From an uncultured delta proteobacterium (GTDB lineage: Bacteria > Myxococcota_A > Polyangia > Polyangiales > Polyangiaceae): a stretch of DNA of 64,000 nucleotides. The position numbers and the translations under genes are program-made. Every line of letters begins with the position of its first letter. The stretch's first letter is position 1. The notes beneath the pieces were generated by a model that was not told the origin of the DNA, searched no databases, and was given only the letters and a program-made list of their open reading frames with translations. The stretch lies in the NCBI GenBank assembly GCA_903892415.1, contig CAITIQ010000473.1:1-64000 (forward strand), in the 5' to 3' direction. This document shows, in pieces, positions 46,507-55,173 of the stretch.

Positions 46507-47943
46507 ATGAGTTTCTCAATTGAGTTCGCAGACGATCACGGCGGCTACGATGCGCGAATCAAAGTGATTGGTTGTGGTGGGTCTGGCGGCAATGCTGTCA
46601 ACACCATGATCAACTTCGGGCTCGAAGGAGTGGAGTTCATCGTCGTCAACACAGACGCTCAGGCGCTCGCCGCGAGCCTCGCTCCGAACAAGATTCACAT
46701 CGGCTCGAACGTCACGCGCGGGTTGGGCGCTGGCGCTGATCCGGAGAAGGGGCGCAAGGCAGCCCTGGAGGACGTGCAGCGCTTGAAGGAGACGATCGAG
46801 TCGGCGGACATGGTGTTCGTCACGGCGGGTATGGGCGGCGGCACCGGCACCGGAGCTGCACCTGTGATCGCTCAGCTCGCTCGAGAGGCCGGCTGCCTCA
46901 CGGTGGGCGTGGTAACCAAGCCGTTCCTATTCGAGGGCAAGCAGCGCTCGCGTCGCGCCGAACTAGGCTTGGCGATGTTGGCTGATCACGTGGACACGTT
47001 GGTCACCATCCCGAATCAGAAGTTGCTCTCGCTCGGCGACGAGGAGCTCAGCTTCGTCGAGGCGTTCCGCAAAGCCGACGAAGTGTTGTTCCAGGCCATC
47101 AAGGGCATTAGCGATCTCATCACGCAGTCGGGTCTCGTGAACGTGGACTTTGCCGACGTGAAGACGGTGATGAGCAACATGGGCCGCGCGTTGATGGGCA
47201 CCGGTTGCGCCAAGGGTCAGGGCCGGGCGCGGCTCGCGGCTGAGACGGCCGTCAACTCTCCTCTCTTGGACGAGATTTCGGTGGAGGGGGCCACGGGCGT
47301 GCTGATCAACATCGTTGGCGGTCCGGACATGAAGATGAAGGAGATCGAAGAGGCGGCGAGCTTCATTCAGGAGCAGGCACACGAGGACGCCAACATCATC
47401 TTCGGCGCCGCCGTGGACGAGAACATGGGCGACATGATGAAGGTGACAGTGATTGCCACCGGCTTCGATCGCTCGCTCGAAGACGCGATCCCGCAGGCGC
47501 AAGCCATTCGCACTGCACCAGGCATGGGAAGCTCTCTCGGCGCCGGGTCGATGGGGTCGGCGATGGGAATGAACTCCCCGTTCACCCATGTGGCAAACCA
47601 CCACGCGCAAGCCCAAGCCTCGCACGCCCAAGCCATGCATGCGCAAGCGATGCATGCCCAAGCCATTCATGCCCAAGCCATGCACGCTCAGGCGGTTCAA
47701 GCAGAGCGTGCTTCCGAGCGCGCCCCGGCGCGCGGCGCACAGCGCGTCGACGAGCCGATGCCGGCGACGATGGCTCGCGGTATGCGGCCCACGCTGCCCT
47801 CCGAGGACCTCGGTGCGGCGCCCTCCCGTCGCGCTCCTGCACGCGAACTCTCCAGCAGCGCTAGTGTTCGTGATCGCGCGAGCTTCGTTCCCCCGCTCGA
47901 CGCCGATTGGGACACCCCGACGTTCCAACGCCGCGGTCAGTGA
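46507..47943 (+). CDS. ftsZ: Cell division protein FtsZ with HAQA repeats in the linker
   Basis: GGAGG (46496-46500) precedes ATG 46507. 478 residues. The tubulin-like GTPase domain (about 1-325) has [13 protein letters not shown], the [10 protein letters not shown] signature and the T7 loop [11 protein letters not shown]. The C-terminal linker is unusually long, about 130 residues, and contains a five-residue repeat, HAQA(M/I/V), at 366-397. The C-terminal peptide ([14 protein letters not shown]) keeps the aromatic-rich core that binds FtsA and other partners. FtsZ forms the cytokinetic ring. Confidence 0.96.
   Translation: MSFSIEFADDHGGYDARIKVIGCGGSGGNAVNTMINFGLEGVEFIVVNTDAQALAASLAPNKIHIGSNVTRGLGAGADPEKGRKAALEDVQRLKETIESADMVFVTAGMGGGTGTGAAPVIAQLAREAGCLTVGVVTKPFLFEGKQRSRRAELGLAMLADHVDTLVTIPNQKLLSLGDEELSFVEAFRKADEVLFQAIKGISDLITQSGLVNVDFADVKTVMSNMGRALMGTGCAKGQGRARLAAETAVNSPLLDEISVEGATGVLINIVGGPDMKMKEIEEAASFIQEQAHEDANIIFGAAVDENMGDMMKVTVIATGFDRSLEDAIPQAQAIRTAPGMGSSLGAGSMGSAMGMNSPFTHVANHHAQAQASHAQAMHAQAMHAQAIHAQAMHAQAVQAERASERAPARGAQRVDEPMPATMARGMRPTLPSEDLGAAPSRRAPARELSSSASVRDRASFVPPLDADWDTPTFQRRGQ
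47623..47697 (+). repeat. 15-bp tandem repeat encoding HAQA(M/I/V) in ftsZ
   Basis: Five consecutive 15-base units encode [20 protein letters not shown] and HAQAV (residues 373-397). A degenerate unit (HAQAQAS, 366-372) precedes them. Synonymous differences between units show they are not a recent assembly duplication. Confidence 0.9.
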
Positions 47944-47995
47944 TAGGTCCCGAGCCGTCGATGCTGGTTCCTTCGGAACCTGCCGACGCAGAAAG

Positions 47996-48026
47996 CCTCG
48001 CAACCTAGTGGTTGCGAGGTTTTTTT
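47996..48026 (+). terminator. Intrinsic terminator after ftsZ
   Basis: CCTCGCAACC (47996-48005), a TAGT loop and GGTTGCGAGG (48010-48019) form a perfect 10-bp stem, directly followed by seven T. It ends the dcw cluster transcript. Confidence 0.93.
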
Positions 48027-48195
48027 ATGGCTGTGGTTGACACTGCCGCGCGACGCCTTATGGTCCGCCGCCCAGTGTGCCCTAGCAATGTTGGTGCAGT
48101 GAAAAGAATGACTTGGGACCTCTTCGGAAGAAGCGGCCGGGGGCCCTTTGGTCCTTTGACTCTGGACGAGTCATCGTCTGCCAAGCGTGCCGGCC

Positions 48196-49281
48196 ATGAG
48201 TGACAAGCGAGACTTCTACGAGGTGCTTGGGGTCGGCAAGCAAGCTGGCGCTGACGACATTCGCAAGGCGTATCGTCAGTGCGCGCTGAAGTTCCATCCG
48301 GATCGCAATCCTGGAGATGCAACCGCCGAGGCGAAGTTCAAAGAGGCCACGGAGGCCTTTCAGATCCTCAGCGATGATGACAAGCGCGCCAAGTATGATC
48401 GCTACGGGCACGCGGCGTTCGAGGGCGGTGGAGGAGCTGACCCGGGCGCAGACATCTTCAGTCACTTCCAAGACATCTTCTCGGAGTTCTTTGGTGGTGG
48501 TGGCCCTCGGCGTGGTGGCGGAGGCAGGCGCTCCGGCGGTCCTCAACGCGGCTCAGATGTGCGGGTGCATCAGCGGCTTTCGCTCAAAGAGTCGATGCTC
48601 GGGTGCAAGCGAGAAGTCGCACTGAGAACGCCAGTCCCGTGCGAAACGTGCGAGGGCTCAGGGGCAAAGCCGGGCACCAAGCGCAAGACCTGTGGTGCCT
48701 GCGGCGGTGCTGGCCAAGTATCGACGTCGCGCGGGTTCGTCATGTTCACGCAGACTTGCCCGGAATGTCAGGGTGAGGGCTCTGTCGTGAAGAGTGCCTG
48801 TGAAGCCTGTCATGGCGCAGGTCACGTTGAAAAGCAGCGCAAGGTCGTGGTCACGTTTCCAGCCGGCATCGATAGTGGTCAACGTCTACGGGTGCCCAAC
48901 CAAGGCATCCCAGGATCGGCGGGGGCGCCCTCGGGTGATCTGTTCGTCGACGTTGAGGTGCTTCCGGAGCCGGGCTTCGAACGCGACGGTTTGGATCTCG
49001 TGACCAAGCTCACGTTGTCGATCGCAGAGGCCACCCTGGGCGTAACGCGAGAGGTCCCACTGCCCGACGAGACGAGTGTTCCCGTCGACTTCCCCAAGGG
49101 CACCCAACCGGGCGAGGTGATCACCACGCGCAATCGAGGCATTCCTCGCATCGACGGCCGTGGCAAAGGCAACCTGCACGTGATTGCCCAGGTCGGCATC
49201 CCGAAGACCCTCTCGACCAAGGCGGAGGAGCTCCTGCGGGCTCTGGATGAAGAGCTACGCTCTAACGTCGAACAGAGCTGA
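48196..49281 (+). CDS. dnaJ: Type I Hsp40 co-chaperone DnaJ
   Basis: 361 residues from ATG 48196 (MSDKRDFYEVLGVG); GTG 48187 is possible. The J domain (about 4-70) has HPDRNPGD. A Gly-rich region follows, then a zinc-finger region with four CxxCxGxG motifs (CETCEGSG, CGACGGAG, CPECQGEG, CEACHGAG) and two C-terminal substrate-binding domains. DnaJ stimulates the DnaK ATPase. No dnaK or grpE is nearby. It is convergent with the next gene, five bases away. Confidence 0.93.
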   Translation: MSDKRDFYEVLGVGKQAGADDIRKAYRQCALKFHPDRNPGDATAEAKFKEATEAFQILSDDDKRAKYDRYGHAAFEGGGGADPGADIFSHFQDIFSEFFGGGGPRRGGGGRRSGGPQRGSDVRVHQRLSLKESMLGCKREVALRTPVPCETCEGSGAKPGTKRKTCGACGGAGQVSTSRGFVMFTQTCPECQGEGSVVKSACEACHGAGHVEKQRKVVVTFPAGIDSGQRLRVPNQGIPGSAGAPSGDLFVDVEVLPEPGFERDGLDLVTKLTLSIAEATLGVTREVPLPDETSVPVDFPKGTQPGEVITTRNRGIPRIDGRGKGNLHVIAQVGIPKTLSTKAEELLRALDEELRSNVEQS

Positions 49282-49286
49282 GTACG

Positions 49287-50489
49287 CTAGCCGACGAAGT
49301 ATCGGCCAATCGCAAGCAGCATCAAGATCGCTTGCGTCATCACTCCAAACATCGTCCAGGCCGCTAGGAACTTGAGGTTTTCTGGTCGTCGCCGAAAGAA
49401 CTCTCCAGCGACCAAATAGATCGGCAGCACGCAGAGCGCGTAGCGGTGAACCGAGACAACATTGCCGTTGAGCGTGAACATGATGCACGCAGCAACGCAC
49501 ATGGCGCCCAACGGGATGAATGCCCCGCGCAGCCGAAATGCCAAGAGCCCCGACAACGCGATCGCAACCAAGCTGAGCGCTGGAAGCGCGGCGGAAGTCA
49601 GCTCCTCCCGCGGTAGCGCACAACTCTCATCCATTGCGATCAAGCAACGGTAGGCCTCTCCCAGGCTCGTCCCCAAGGTTTCAAAGATGTTTGGGTTCCG
49701 CTTGTGCCAGGGCCAGTAGCCTTTCGAGTAGATCGTGAACATGTAGAAGAAGTCGTCGCGCTGCGACTTCATCCACAGCCCGAACGCGAGGAACCCGGCC
49801 GGTGTGGCCAATAGCCAGCGCGCCTCACGATGCTTGAGCGTGAGGGCGAGCCGCCACTCGTTGGCACGCCAGAACTCGAGCGTGATGAGCCCCAAGAAAA
49901 GCAGGAACGGCAGCCTTGCGACTCCGAGCAGCGCGATCAGCAAGAAGGCGTTGCGGAACTTACGCGACAGGGCGAACTCGTAGGCCCAAAAGCCGAGCGC
50001 AGCGTACGTCGCCTCGGAGTAGAACAGGTGAAAGTAGAAGGCCGTTGGCGCGGACATCATCATCATGAGGGGCCAAATTCGGGCCTGCTTGCCCAGCAAG
50101 CGCTCGGCTATTCGAAGCAGCGCCATCAGCGCGAGCCAGAGCATTACCGTATTCACCAGCAGCCCCACCCACAGCGGGCCGACTTGATTGAGCGTGAGAG
50201 CTCCGACGAGTCGAACGACTAAGGGAAACAACGGCCAGAACGCGCCGGATGCGTCCGATGAGCCAGGGCCGTAGAAGAACTGCGTGATGTTGAGATAGTG
50301 GACGGCGTCCCAAATCGCGGTGTGCGAGAGCAAGCTCACGTGCGGGTCATGGCCGACGCGGCGGCTCAGCTCGGGCACGAGCAGGACTTGCATGGCCATC
50401 CCAATCACGCTCATGAGCGCTTGCCACACGACCGCACCAACCAGGGTCTGCCCCCAAAGCGACGTGAGGAAGATTCTGAGCTTCTTCAT
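49287..50489 (-). CDS. GT-C fold glycosyltransferase, PIG-V mannosyltransferase-like
   Basis: Start ATG 50489 (MKKLRIFLTSLWG) fits a polytopic membrane protein; the upstream extension looks non-coding. About 400 residues with eight or more hydrophobic helices. Near residue 60 the loop IWDAVHYLNIT resembles the WDAxHYxxIA catalytic motif of PIG-V-type mannosyltransferases, which use a polyprenyl-phosphate sugar donor. The likely role is glycosylation of an envelope lipid or protein at the periplasmic face. The specific substrate cannot be read from the sequence. Confidence 0.65.
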   Translation of the reverse strand: MKKLRIFLTSLWGQTLVGAVVWQALMSVIGMAMQVLLVPELSRRVGHDPHVSLLSHTAIWDAVHYLNITQFFYGPGSSDASGAFWPLFPLVVRLVGALTLNQVGPLWVGLLVNTVMLWLALMALLRIAERLLGKQARIWPLMMMMSAPTAFYFHLFYSEATYAALGFWAYEFALSRKFRNAFLLIALLGVARLPFLLFLGLITLEFWRANEWRLALTLKHREARWLLATPAGFLAFGLWMKSQRDDFFYMFTIYSKGYWPWHKRNPNIFETLGTSLGEAYRCLIAMDESCALPREELTSAALPALSLVAIALSGLLAFRLRGAFIPLGAMCVAACIMFTLNGNVVSVHRYALCVLPIYLVAGEFFRRRPENLKFLAAWTMFGVMTQAILMLLAIGRYFVG

Positions 50490-50656
50490 GGGCAGCGAAC
50501 GCAGTGGGAACGTCGAGGTCGATGCTGAGAGAGAGCCAGCCACGACCTCGGTGGCGGATGCTACCGCACTGCTCGGCCAGCATCCCTCAAAGCAACAGCG
50601 CCGCTTCTCGGTGGAAACCAAGTCCAGGTATTCGGCTGCTCAAGTACACTCGCCGG

Positions 50657-51409
50657 ATGCATGGTGTTGAGCTGGTGCGCGCTGTGATTGAGCGGTTAGA
50701 GCAGTCGGGGATGGACTTCATCAACCACATGAGCCCTCCGCAGCCGCTTGCTCCCGAGGTCTTGGGTGAGTTGGTGCTACCAAACGGAGAGCCGCTCTCA
50801 CCCTCGCTCGCTTGCTTTCTCGCGTTTGACACAGGGTTCTTAAATCTCCTCGACGAGGGCAGGCCGCCTTCGTTCAAGGCCTCGACGATCGGCGAGTTGG
50901 CTCGAACCGTGTACGGTGATCACCCGTCTGCAGCGAAGTTCGCCGTGCTCGAGAAAACGCTGCCCGGCCTTTGCATGCTTTTGCCGATGGGAAAGGAGTC
51001 GAAGCGCATTCTGTACTTGGGGCAGCCTGACTCCGTTGGGGAATACCCGGTGCTCGTGCTCGACCCTGAAGACCCGCCGTTCGTTTGTGTTGAGTACCCT
51101 GGGATCGACGTGTTTCTGGCCGATCGTGCTCGTTTCTTACCGCAGCGCTCACGGGAGTTTGGCGGCTTGGGAGCGGATGAGGTGTATGGGCCTCGCATGC
51201 AAGAGCACCGTGACAAGCTGTTCGGTGGGCTGCCCTCTCTACGCTACGGGGATGACGGCTTTGCCCCATTGATCGAGTCCGAACTCGATGTCGCGGCCAC
51301 GCGCATGCTCGGTCCGGGGGAGGCCATCCCCGAGGGGTATCGGCTGGTTGAAGAGGTCGAGAATCCGATGTTCGGCATGACGATGCGTTTGGTCGCACCG
51401 ATCAAGTGA
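50657..51409 (+). CDS. SMI1/KNR4-like hypothetical protein
   Basis: 250 residues from ATG 50657 (MHGVELVRAVIERLEQSG). A longer upstream frame is not supported. It has no signal peptide or membrane segment. The arrangement LACFLAFDTGFLNLL, ILYLGQPDSVGEYPVLVLD and YPGIDVFLADRARFLPQ resembles SMI1/KNR4 (SUKH) proteins, many of which are immunity proteins for contact-dependent toxins. The match is by general pattern only, and no toxin gene is adjacent. It is convergent with the next gene. Confidence 0.5.
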   Translation: MHGVELVRAVIERLEQSGMDFINHMSPPQPLAPEVLGELVLPNGEPLSPSLACFLAFDTGFLNLLDEGRPPSFKASTIGELARTVYGDHPSAAKFAVLEKTLPGLCMLLPMGKESKRILYLGQPDSVGEYPVLVLDPEDPPFVCVEYPGIDVFLADRARFLPQRSREFGGLGADEVYGPRMQEHRDKLFGGLPSLRYGDDGFAPLIESELDVAATRMLGPGEAIPEGYRLVEEVENPMFGMTMRLVAPIK

Positions 51410-51440
51410 GCTGCGCGACGAGGTCGTGACGGCAGACCCG

Positions 51441-52595
51441 CTATCGCTCGAGCCCGATGAAGGCGCCAGCACAGGCCAGTGCGAAGGCGGGTGGAGCCAC
51501 TGCGAGCCCAAATACCACCGCGACCGGCGTGGCCAGCCCGACTAACACCAGAATCGCAAGGATGGCGATGCTTGAAGCCAACGCTGGTTCGAGCACGCTG
51601 CGCGCTGCTGAAGCCTTGGCTACCAAGAAGCCCGAGAGCGGGAAGGCCAGTAGCGTTGCGACGCCCAGAAGGATCAGCGGTGGCAGGGCGTTCTCGAAGC
51701 TGTCGCTGCTGTCGATGGTCGAAAAATCAACGCCACCACGTTGTCCCATCGCGATCGATATCGTTATTGAGCTCACTAGAACTCCGGTCGTGACCAGCGC
51801 GCCAAAGGCGATCCAACGCAGGTGCAGTGGCCGTTCAGGCTTACGCAGCAGCACCTGCTCGAGTTCCTCGAGGGAGGGCGTGCGCAGCGGCAGGAAACGA
51901 GACAGTCGTTTCTTGGGTGTACGATCGGAGAGTCGCAAGAGGTCGCGCCGCGCGATCAGGGAGGCGACCATCGAAGAGACCAACAGCGGCGCTACTGCGG
52001 AAAGCGCGAGCCGACCTCGCTCGAAGATCAGGTGGCCTGCGATACTTCCGAAGACCACCGCCAGCGTAAAAGCCCGCGTGAAGGCGCGCCCTCCAAGTCT
52101 GCGCCTTCGCTCCCGTCCGATGGCGTAGCCCCAAAGCACCGAAAGGCTCACATGCCCTGCGACATGAGCGAGCAAACCGAGCGCGAGCCACGCTGAAGGC
52201 GGCGTGCCCTCTGCGCGCAAAACAGCATCAAGCAGCGTGAAACCGAGCGAAGCGCCAGCGCTGATTCGCATCGCGTCGTAGGGACGAGAAAGCCGCTTCG
52301 ATCGCAGCGGCACAACGACAGCGAGCGCTCGCGCGCTCTCCTCGAGCGGCGAGCGCACGAGCAGCTCGAACGCCGTGCTGACGACGTCTGGGGCTCGATG
52401 CGCGACGATGCCCAACTGCGCTTCAACGATCGCCAGCACGACACTGCACACTGCACACAACGCGAACCCACCGAGAAACGCCCAGAGGCCGGGCGTGAAC
52501 CAACGAAACTGACGATCGGCTGTTCGCTCCCACACTGGAGCGAACAGCGATAGAGGCAGCACGAGCAGTGCTGTCGTCAGCAGGCCAGGGTTCAC
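51441..52595 (-). CDS. PrsW-like polytopic membrane protein
   Basis: 384 residues with about nine hydrophobic helices. The order of motifs resembles the PrsW glutamic-type intramembrane protease family: PLEESARAL (E85, E86), AGASLGFTLLD (113-123) and HVAGHVSLSVLWGYAIG (H144, H148). Two positions deviate from the family consensus: Arg replaces the Lys of EExxK, and Asp or Leu sits where the second-motif Glu is expected. Activity is therefore uncertain. PrsW cleaves anti-sigma factors in Bacillus; no anti-sigma gene is nearby. It lies 18 bases upstream of the stop of the barrel gene, same strand. Confidence 0.5.
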   Translation of the reverse strand: MNPGLLTTALLVLPLSLFAPVWERTADRQFRWFTPGLWAFLGGFALCAVCSVVLAIVEAQLGIVAHRAPDVVSTAFELLVRSPLEESARALAVVVPLRSKRLSRPYDAMRISAGASLGFTLLDAVLRAEGTPPSAWLALGLLAHVAGHVSLSVLWGYAIGRERRRRLGGRAFTRAFTLAVVFGSIAGHLIFERGRLALSAVAPLLVSSMVASLIARRDLLRLSDRTPKKRLSRFLPLRTPSLEELEQVLLRKPERPLHLRWIAFGALVTTGVLVSSITISIAMGQRGGVDFSTIDSSDSFENALPPLILLGVATLLAFPLSGFLVAKASAARSVLEPALASSIAILAILVLVGLATPVAVVFGLAVAPPAFALACAGAFIGLER

Positions 52596-52613
52596 GCGCT
52601 TGCTCGGGCCGTC

Positions 52614-53507
52614 TCAGAAGTGCAGACCGATGGTGCCCTGCAAAGCGAGCGCGGCTCCGTAGCCGGAGCCCTCGAGCGCCAGCGCTTGCTCTTGAGCAGC
52701 CGGAAGGTCCCCGATGTCTGGGTCAGCCTGAATCTCGGCGATCTTGGCCGGGTCGAGCTCTGGCCGCGTCAGGCCCATGAAGTCGAAGCTGGCGTGAAAA
52801 CCGAGCGAGATCACACTAGCCGGGTATATGTCGAGGCCAGCTCCGGCTCGCGCGTAGAAGCCGCGGATGTTGATCGCTTCGGCCACGACGCCGTCAAAAT
52901 TGCCAAGCGACGCGTAGCCGGCTCCGAGGTCAAAGCGAGGCTCAAAAATGCCGAGCGGGATCTTGAAGCCGACCTCGCCACCGATGGTGCCGACCTGCCA
53001 CGCGTCGAAGAACGCCATCCTCGCCCGTGCTCCCAGGGTGAGAAATACAATCTGCGCGCCGATTCCAGCCGAAATGGCGCCGCCGCTGGCCTCGGTTTCA
53101 ACCAGCCCGACGGCGAAATTGGCTTCGTCCACGTTGAAGGTCTGCAGGCCGAGATGCTCGAACCCGCCCTGCGCCTCGAGCCAAAACCACGACAGTCCAC
53201 GGCCGGAATCCTCGGCCTTGTCGTCCGGTGCCTCCTCGACCAGCGTGGCACTGGGCGGCGGCTTAGCAGTGTTGTTGGCGAGCGGGGCAGGGGGCTTGAG
53301 CCCACCCGCTTGCATGTCGCCCCAGGGGCTGATTCCAGTTGCTGGGGTTGGGGTAGTGCTCGGAGCCGCCTGTGGGCTCGAAGGATCGATCGGGGGCGGC
53401 GCAGGTTGGATGCCGGCTTGCGCGCTGGCAGAGTTGGGAAGGCAAAGCGTGAAGCCGAGCGCTACCCCTACCGCGAGGTGCCCTCGGAATCGAAGACGAT
53501 TCCACAT
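52614..53507 (-). CDS. Outer-membrane beta-barrel candidate
   Basis: Start ATG 53507 (MWNRLRFRGHLAVGVALG) gives a type I signal peptide with an ASA-QAG cleavage site. A Pro/Ala/Thr-rich segment (about 30-95) is followed by a roughly 200-residue region of alternating hydrophobic strands (GFEHLGLQTFNV, GARARMAFFDAW, GGEVGFKIPLGIFEPRFDLGAGYASL), ending in a terminal Phe (IGLHF), as expected for an outer-membrane barrel. Function unknown. It is divergent from tsaB, with a 47-base gap. Confidence 0.65.
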   Translation of the reverse strand: MWNRLRFRGHLAVGVALGFTLCLPNSASAQAGIQPAPPPIDPSSPQAAPSTTPTPATGISPWGDMQAGGLKPPAPLANNTAKPPPSATLVEEAPDDKAEDSGRGLSWFWLEAQGGFEHLGLQTFNVDEANFAVGLVETEASGGAISAGIGAQIVFLTLGARARMAFFDAWQVGTIGGEVGFKIPLGIFEPRFDLGAGYASLGNFDGVVAEAINIRGFYARAGAGLDIYPASVISLGFHASFDFMGLTRPELDPAKIAEIQADPDIGDLPAAQEQALALEGSGYGAALALQGTIGLHF

Positions 53508-53554
53508 GAAGCTCAGGCTAGTACATGTGAGGCTGAGCGTCCGGAACTCCGCCC

Positions 53555-54265
53555 ATGTTGTTGTGTGCAATCTCTACTTCGTCCGCCGTTGCCTCCGTGG
53601 CTCTGTTCCGTGCTGATTCGCTGCTCGCGACGCTGGAGTCCCCCGACCGAAAGCTCCATGCAGAGCGCCTTTTCTCGCTGATTGATGGAGTTTTGGCGGC
53701 TGCAGGCGTGACCCGTACGGAGCTTTCTGTGCTGGCCTGCGACGTCGGTCCAGGTTCGTTTACTGGCGTTCGCGTGGGGTTGGCTGCCGCCAGCGGAATC
53801 GTGCTTGGCCTCGGCATCCCGGCGGTCGGTGTCGGTGCACTTTCGTCGCTTGGGCAACTGGCCTTGATCGATACGCAGGCCGAGTCGGTGTTGGTGGCGG
53901 TTGATGCTCAGAAGGGTGAGGTGTTCTTCGAGCAAATGACGCGAACGAGCTCGGTCCAGCGTGCAACTCTCGACCGCGACGCCTATCGTGGGTTTGCGGC
54001 TGAGGCACGCAGCAAGGGGACGCTGCTCGTCGGCGCCATCCACGCCGAACTAGGGTTTGCAGCGTCGGATTTCGTGGCGCAAGCGCCCCACGCGGTCGCG
54101 ATTGGTCGCACTGCGATCCTCGCGAGGCAGCAGCGTCCGATGCCCGGAGTCCTTCAAAGTGAGGACCCCAGCGTCGCCTTCGAACCGGTCTACGGCAGGG
54201 ACGCGGATGCGACCCCGCTATCCGAACAAACCGGGCCCTTTGCCCGCCCGCGTGCGTCTGATTGA
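53555..54265 (+). CDS. tsaB: tRNA threonylcarbamoyladenosine biosynthesis protein TsaB
   Basis: 236 residues, normal for the family. The ASKHA fold shows AISTSSAVASVALF at the N-terminus, HAERLFSLIDGVL, and the hallmark GPGSFTGVRVGLAAASG. TsaB is the inactive-ATPase partner of TsaD and is needed with TsaE to make the t6A modification at position 37 of tRNAs reading ANN codons. tsaD and tsaE are not in this window. It leads a plus-strand run that continues through recO. Confidence 0.92.
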   Translation: MLLCAISTSSAVASVALFRADSLLATLESPDRKLHAERLFSLIDGVLAAAGVTRTELSVLACDVGPGSFTGVRVGLAAASGIVLGLGIPAVGVGALSSLGQLALIDTQAESVLVAVDAQKGEVFFEQMTRTSSVQRATLDRDAYRGFAAEARSKGTLLVGAIHAELGFAASDFVAQAPHAVAIGRTAILARQQRPMPGVLQSEDPSVAFEPVYGRDADATPLSEQTGPFARPRASD

Positions 54266-54306
54266 GACCGACGAGCTGAACACTGGTAACCTTCGCCCGC
54301 AGGAAA

Positions 54307-55113
54307 TTGGGAGACCACGTTTTGGAGAATCCAGAGCACGAATCCGAGGTGGGACCTGCCTCGGGAGAACCGTTGGAGCCCGCGGATGAGCCTACGGCGG
54401 ACGGCCACGAGGGCTTTGTTAGCGGTGGTGAGCCCGCTCAGTCTTCGTCGCACGGAGAGCGGCTTCGAGCTCGCTTTGGTCGCAGTTTCGAGGCCGGCGA
54501 GGTGGTCTTCCGCGAGGGCGAGCCAGGGACGAACGCCTATCTCCTCGAGGAGGGGCGCGTCCGACTGATCAAGCGGGTGCGTGGCGTGGAGCGCTCGCTC
54601 ATGGTGCTCAAGCCAGGGGACCTTTTTGGTGAGTCGGCCCTGCTGGCGGGGGCGCAACGCTCCTCGACGGCTATTGCCGTGACGCCTGGCTTCGCGTTGA
54701 GCCTCGATCAGCAGACGTTGCAGAATCTGCTGGAGAGAAACCCGGTGGTGGCTTCTCGGCTGATCAAGCAGCTGGTGCGCCGGCTTCGGGATGCGGAGGA
54801 TCAGATCGAGATCATGATGCTCTCCGACACCCAGTCGAAGGTCGTGAGCGCGCTGCTGAAGCTCGCTCAAAACCACTTTGATGCGGCCGCTCCTGGGCCA
54901 ATTTCATTCTCGATCACGCCGATGGAGCTTTCGACCCGCGTCGGCTTGGACGTGGATACGGTCAAACGCGTGGTTCAGGAGCTGCGGGACGGCCAGTACT
55001 TGCGCGTGCTCGATGAACGGTTGGAGGTGCCAGACCTCGATGCGCTACGCCGGCTCTTTGCCTTGCTTGGCGTCAAGGACGAGATTCGGGGCACCCCGGA
55101 CGAGTCGGCCTGA
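54307..55113 (+). CDS. Crp/Fnr-family cyclic-nucleotide-binding regulator
   Basis: TTG 54307 and TTG 54322 are both possible starts; the latter has GGGAGA about eight bases upstream. An acidic, low-complexity N-terminus of about 55 residues precedes the cyclic-nucleotide domain (about 60-180), with GEPGTNAYLLEEGRV, KPGDLFGESALL and QRSSTAIAVT. The C-terminal winged helix (about 200-268) has STRVGLDVDTVKRVVQELR. It probably binds DNA as a dimer. The FGE/RSST pocket is close to that of cAMP-binding members, but c-di-GMP or another ligand is possible. Confidence 0.88.
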   Translation: MGDHVLENPEHESEVGPASGEPLEPADEPTADGHEGFVSGGEPAQSSSHGERLRARFGRSFEAGEVVFREGEPGTNAYLLEEGRVRLIKRVRGVERSLMVLKPGDLFGESALLAGAQRSSTAIAVTPGFALSLDQQTLQNLLERNPVVASRLIKQLVRRLRDAEDQIEIMMLSDTQSKVVSALLKLAQNHFDAAAPGPISFSITPMELSTRVGLDVDTVKRVVQELRDGQYLRVLDERLEVPDLDALRRLFALLGVKDEIRGTPDESA

Positions 55114-55173
55114 GCGGGCCAAAAAGATTCGTCGCAAAAAATTTGGCCTGACGCGACAAGGTTGGGTAGGCGC

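Noticed and set aside
47605-47697. Repeat in ftsZ considered as an assembly artefact
   Set aside because: Units differ by synonymous changes and stay in frame, which is not expected from a collapsed or duplicated read.
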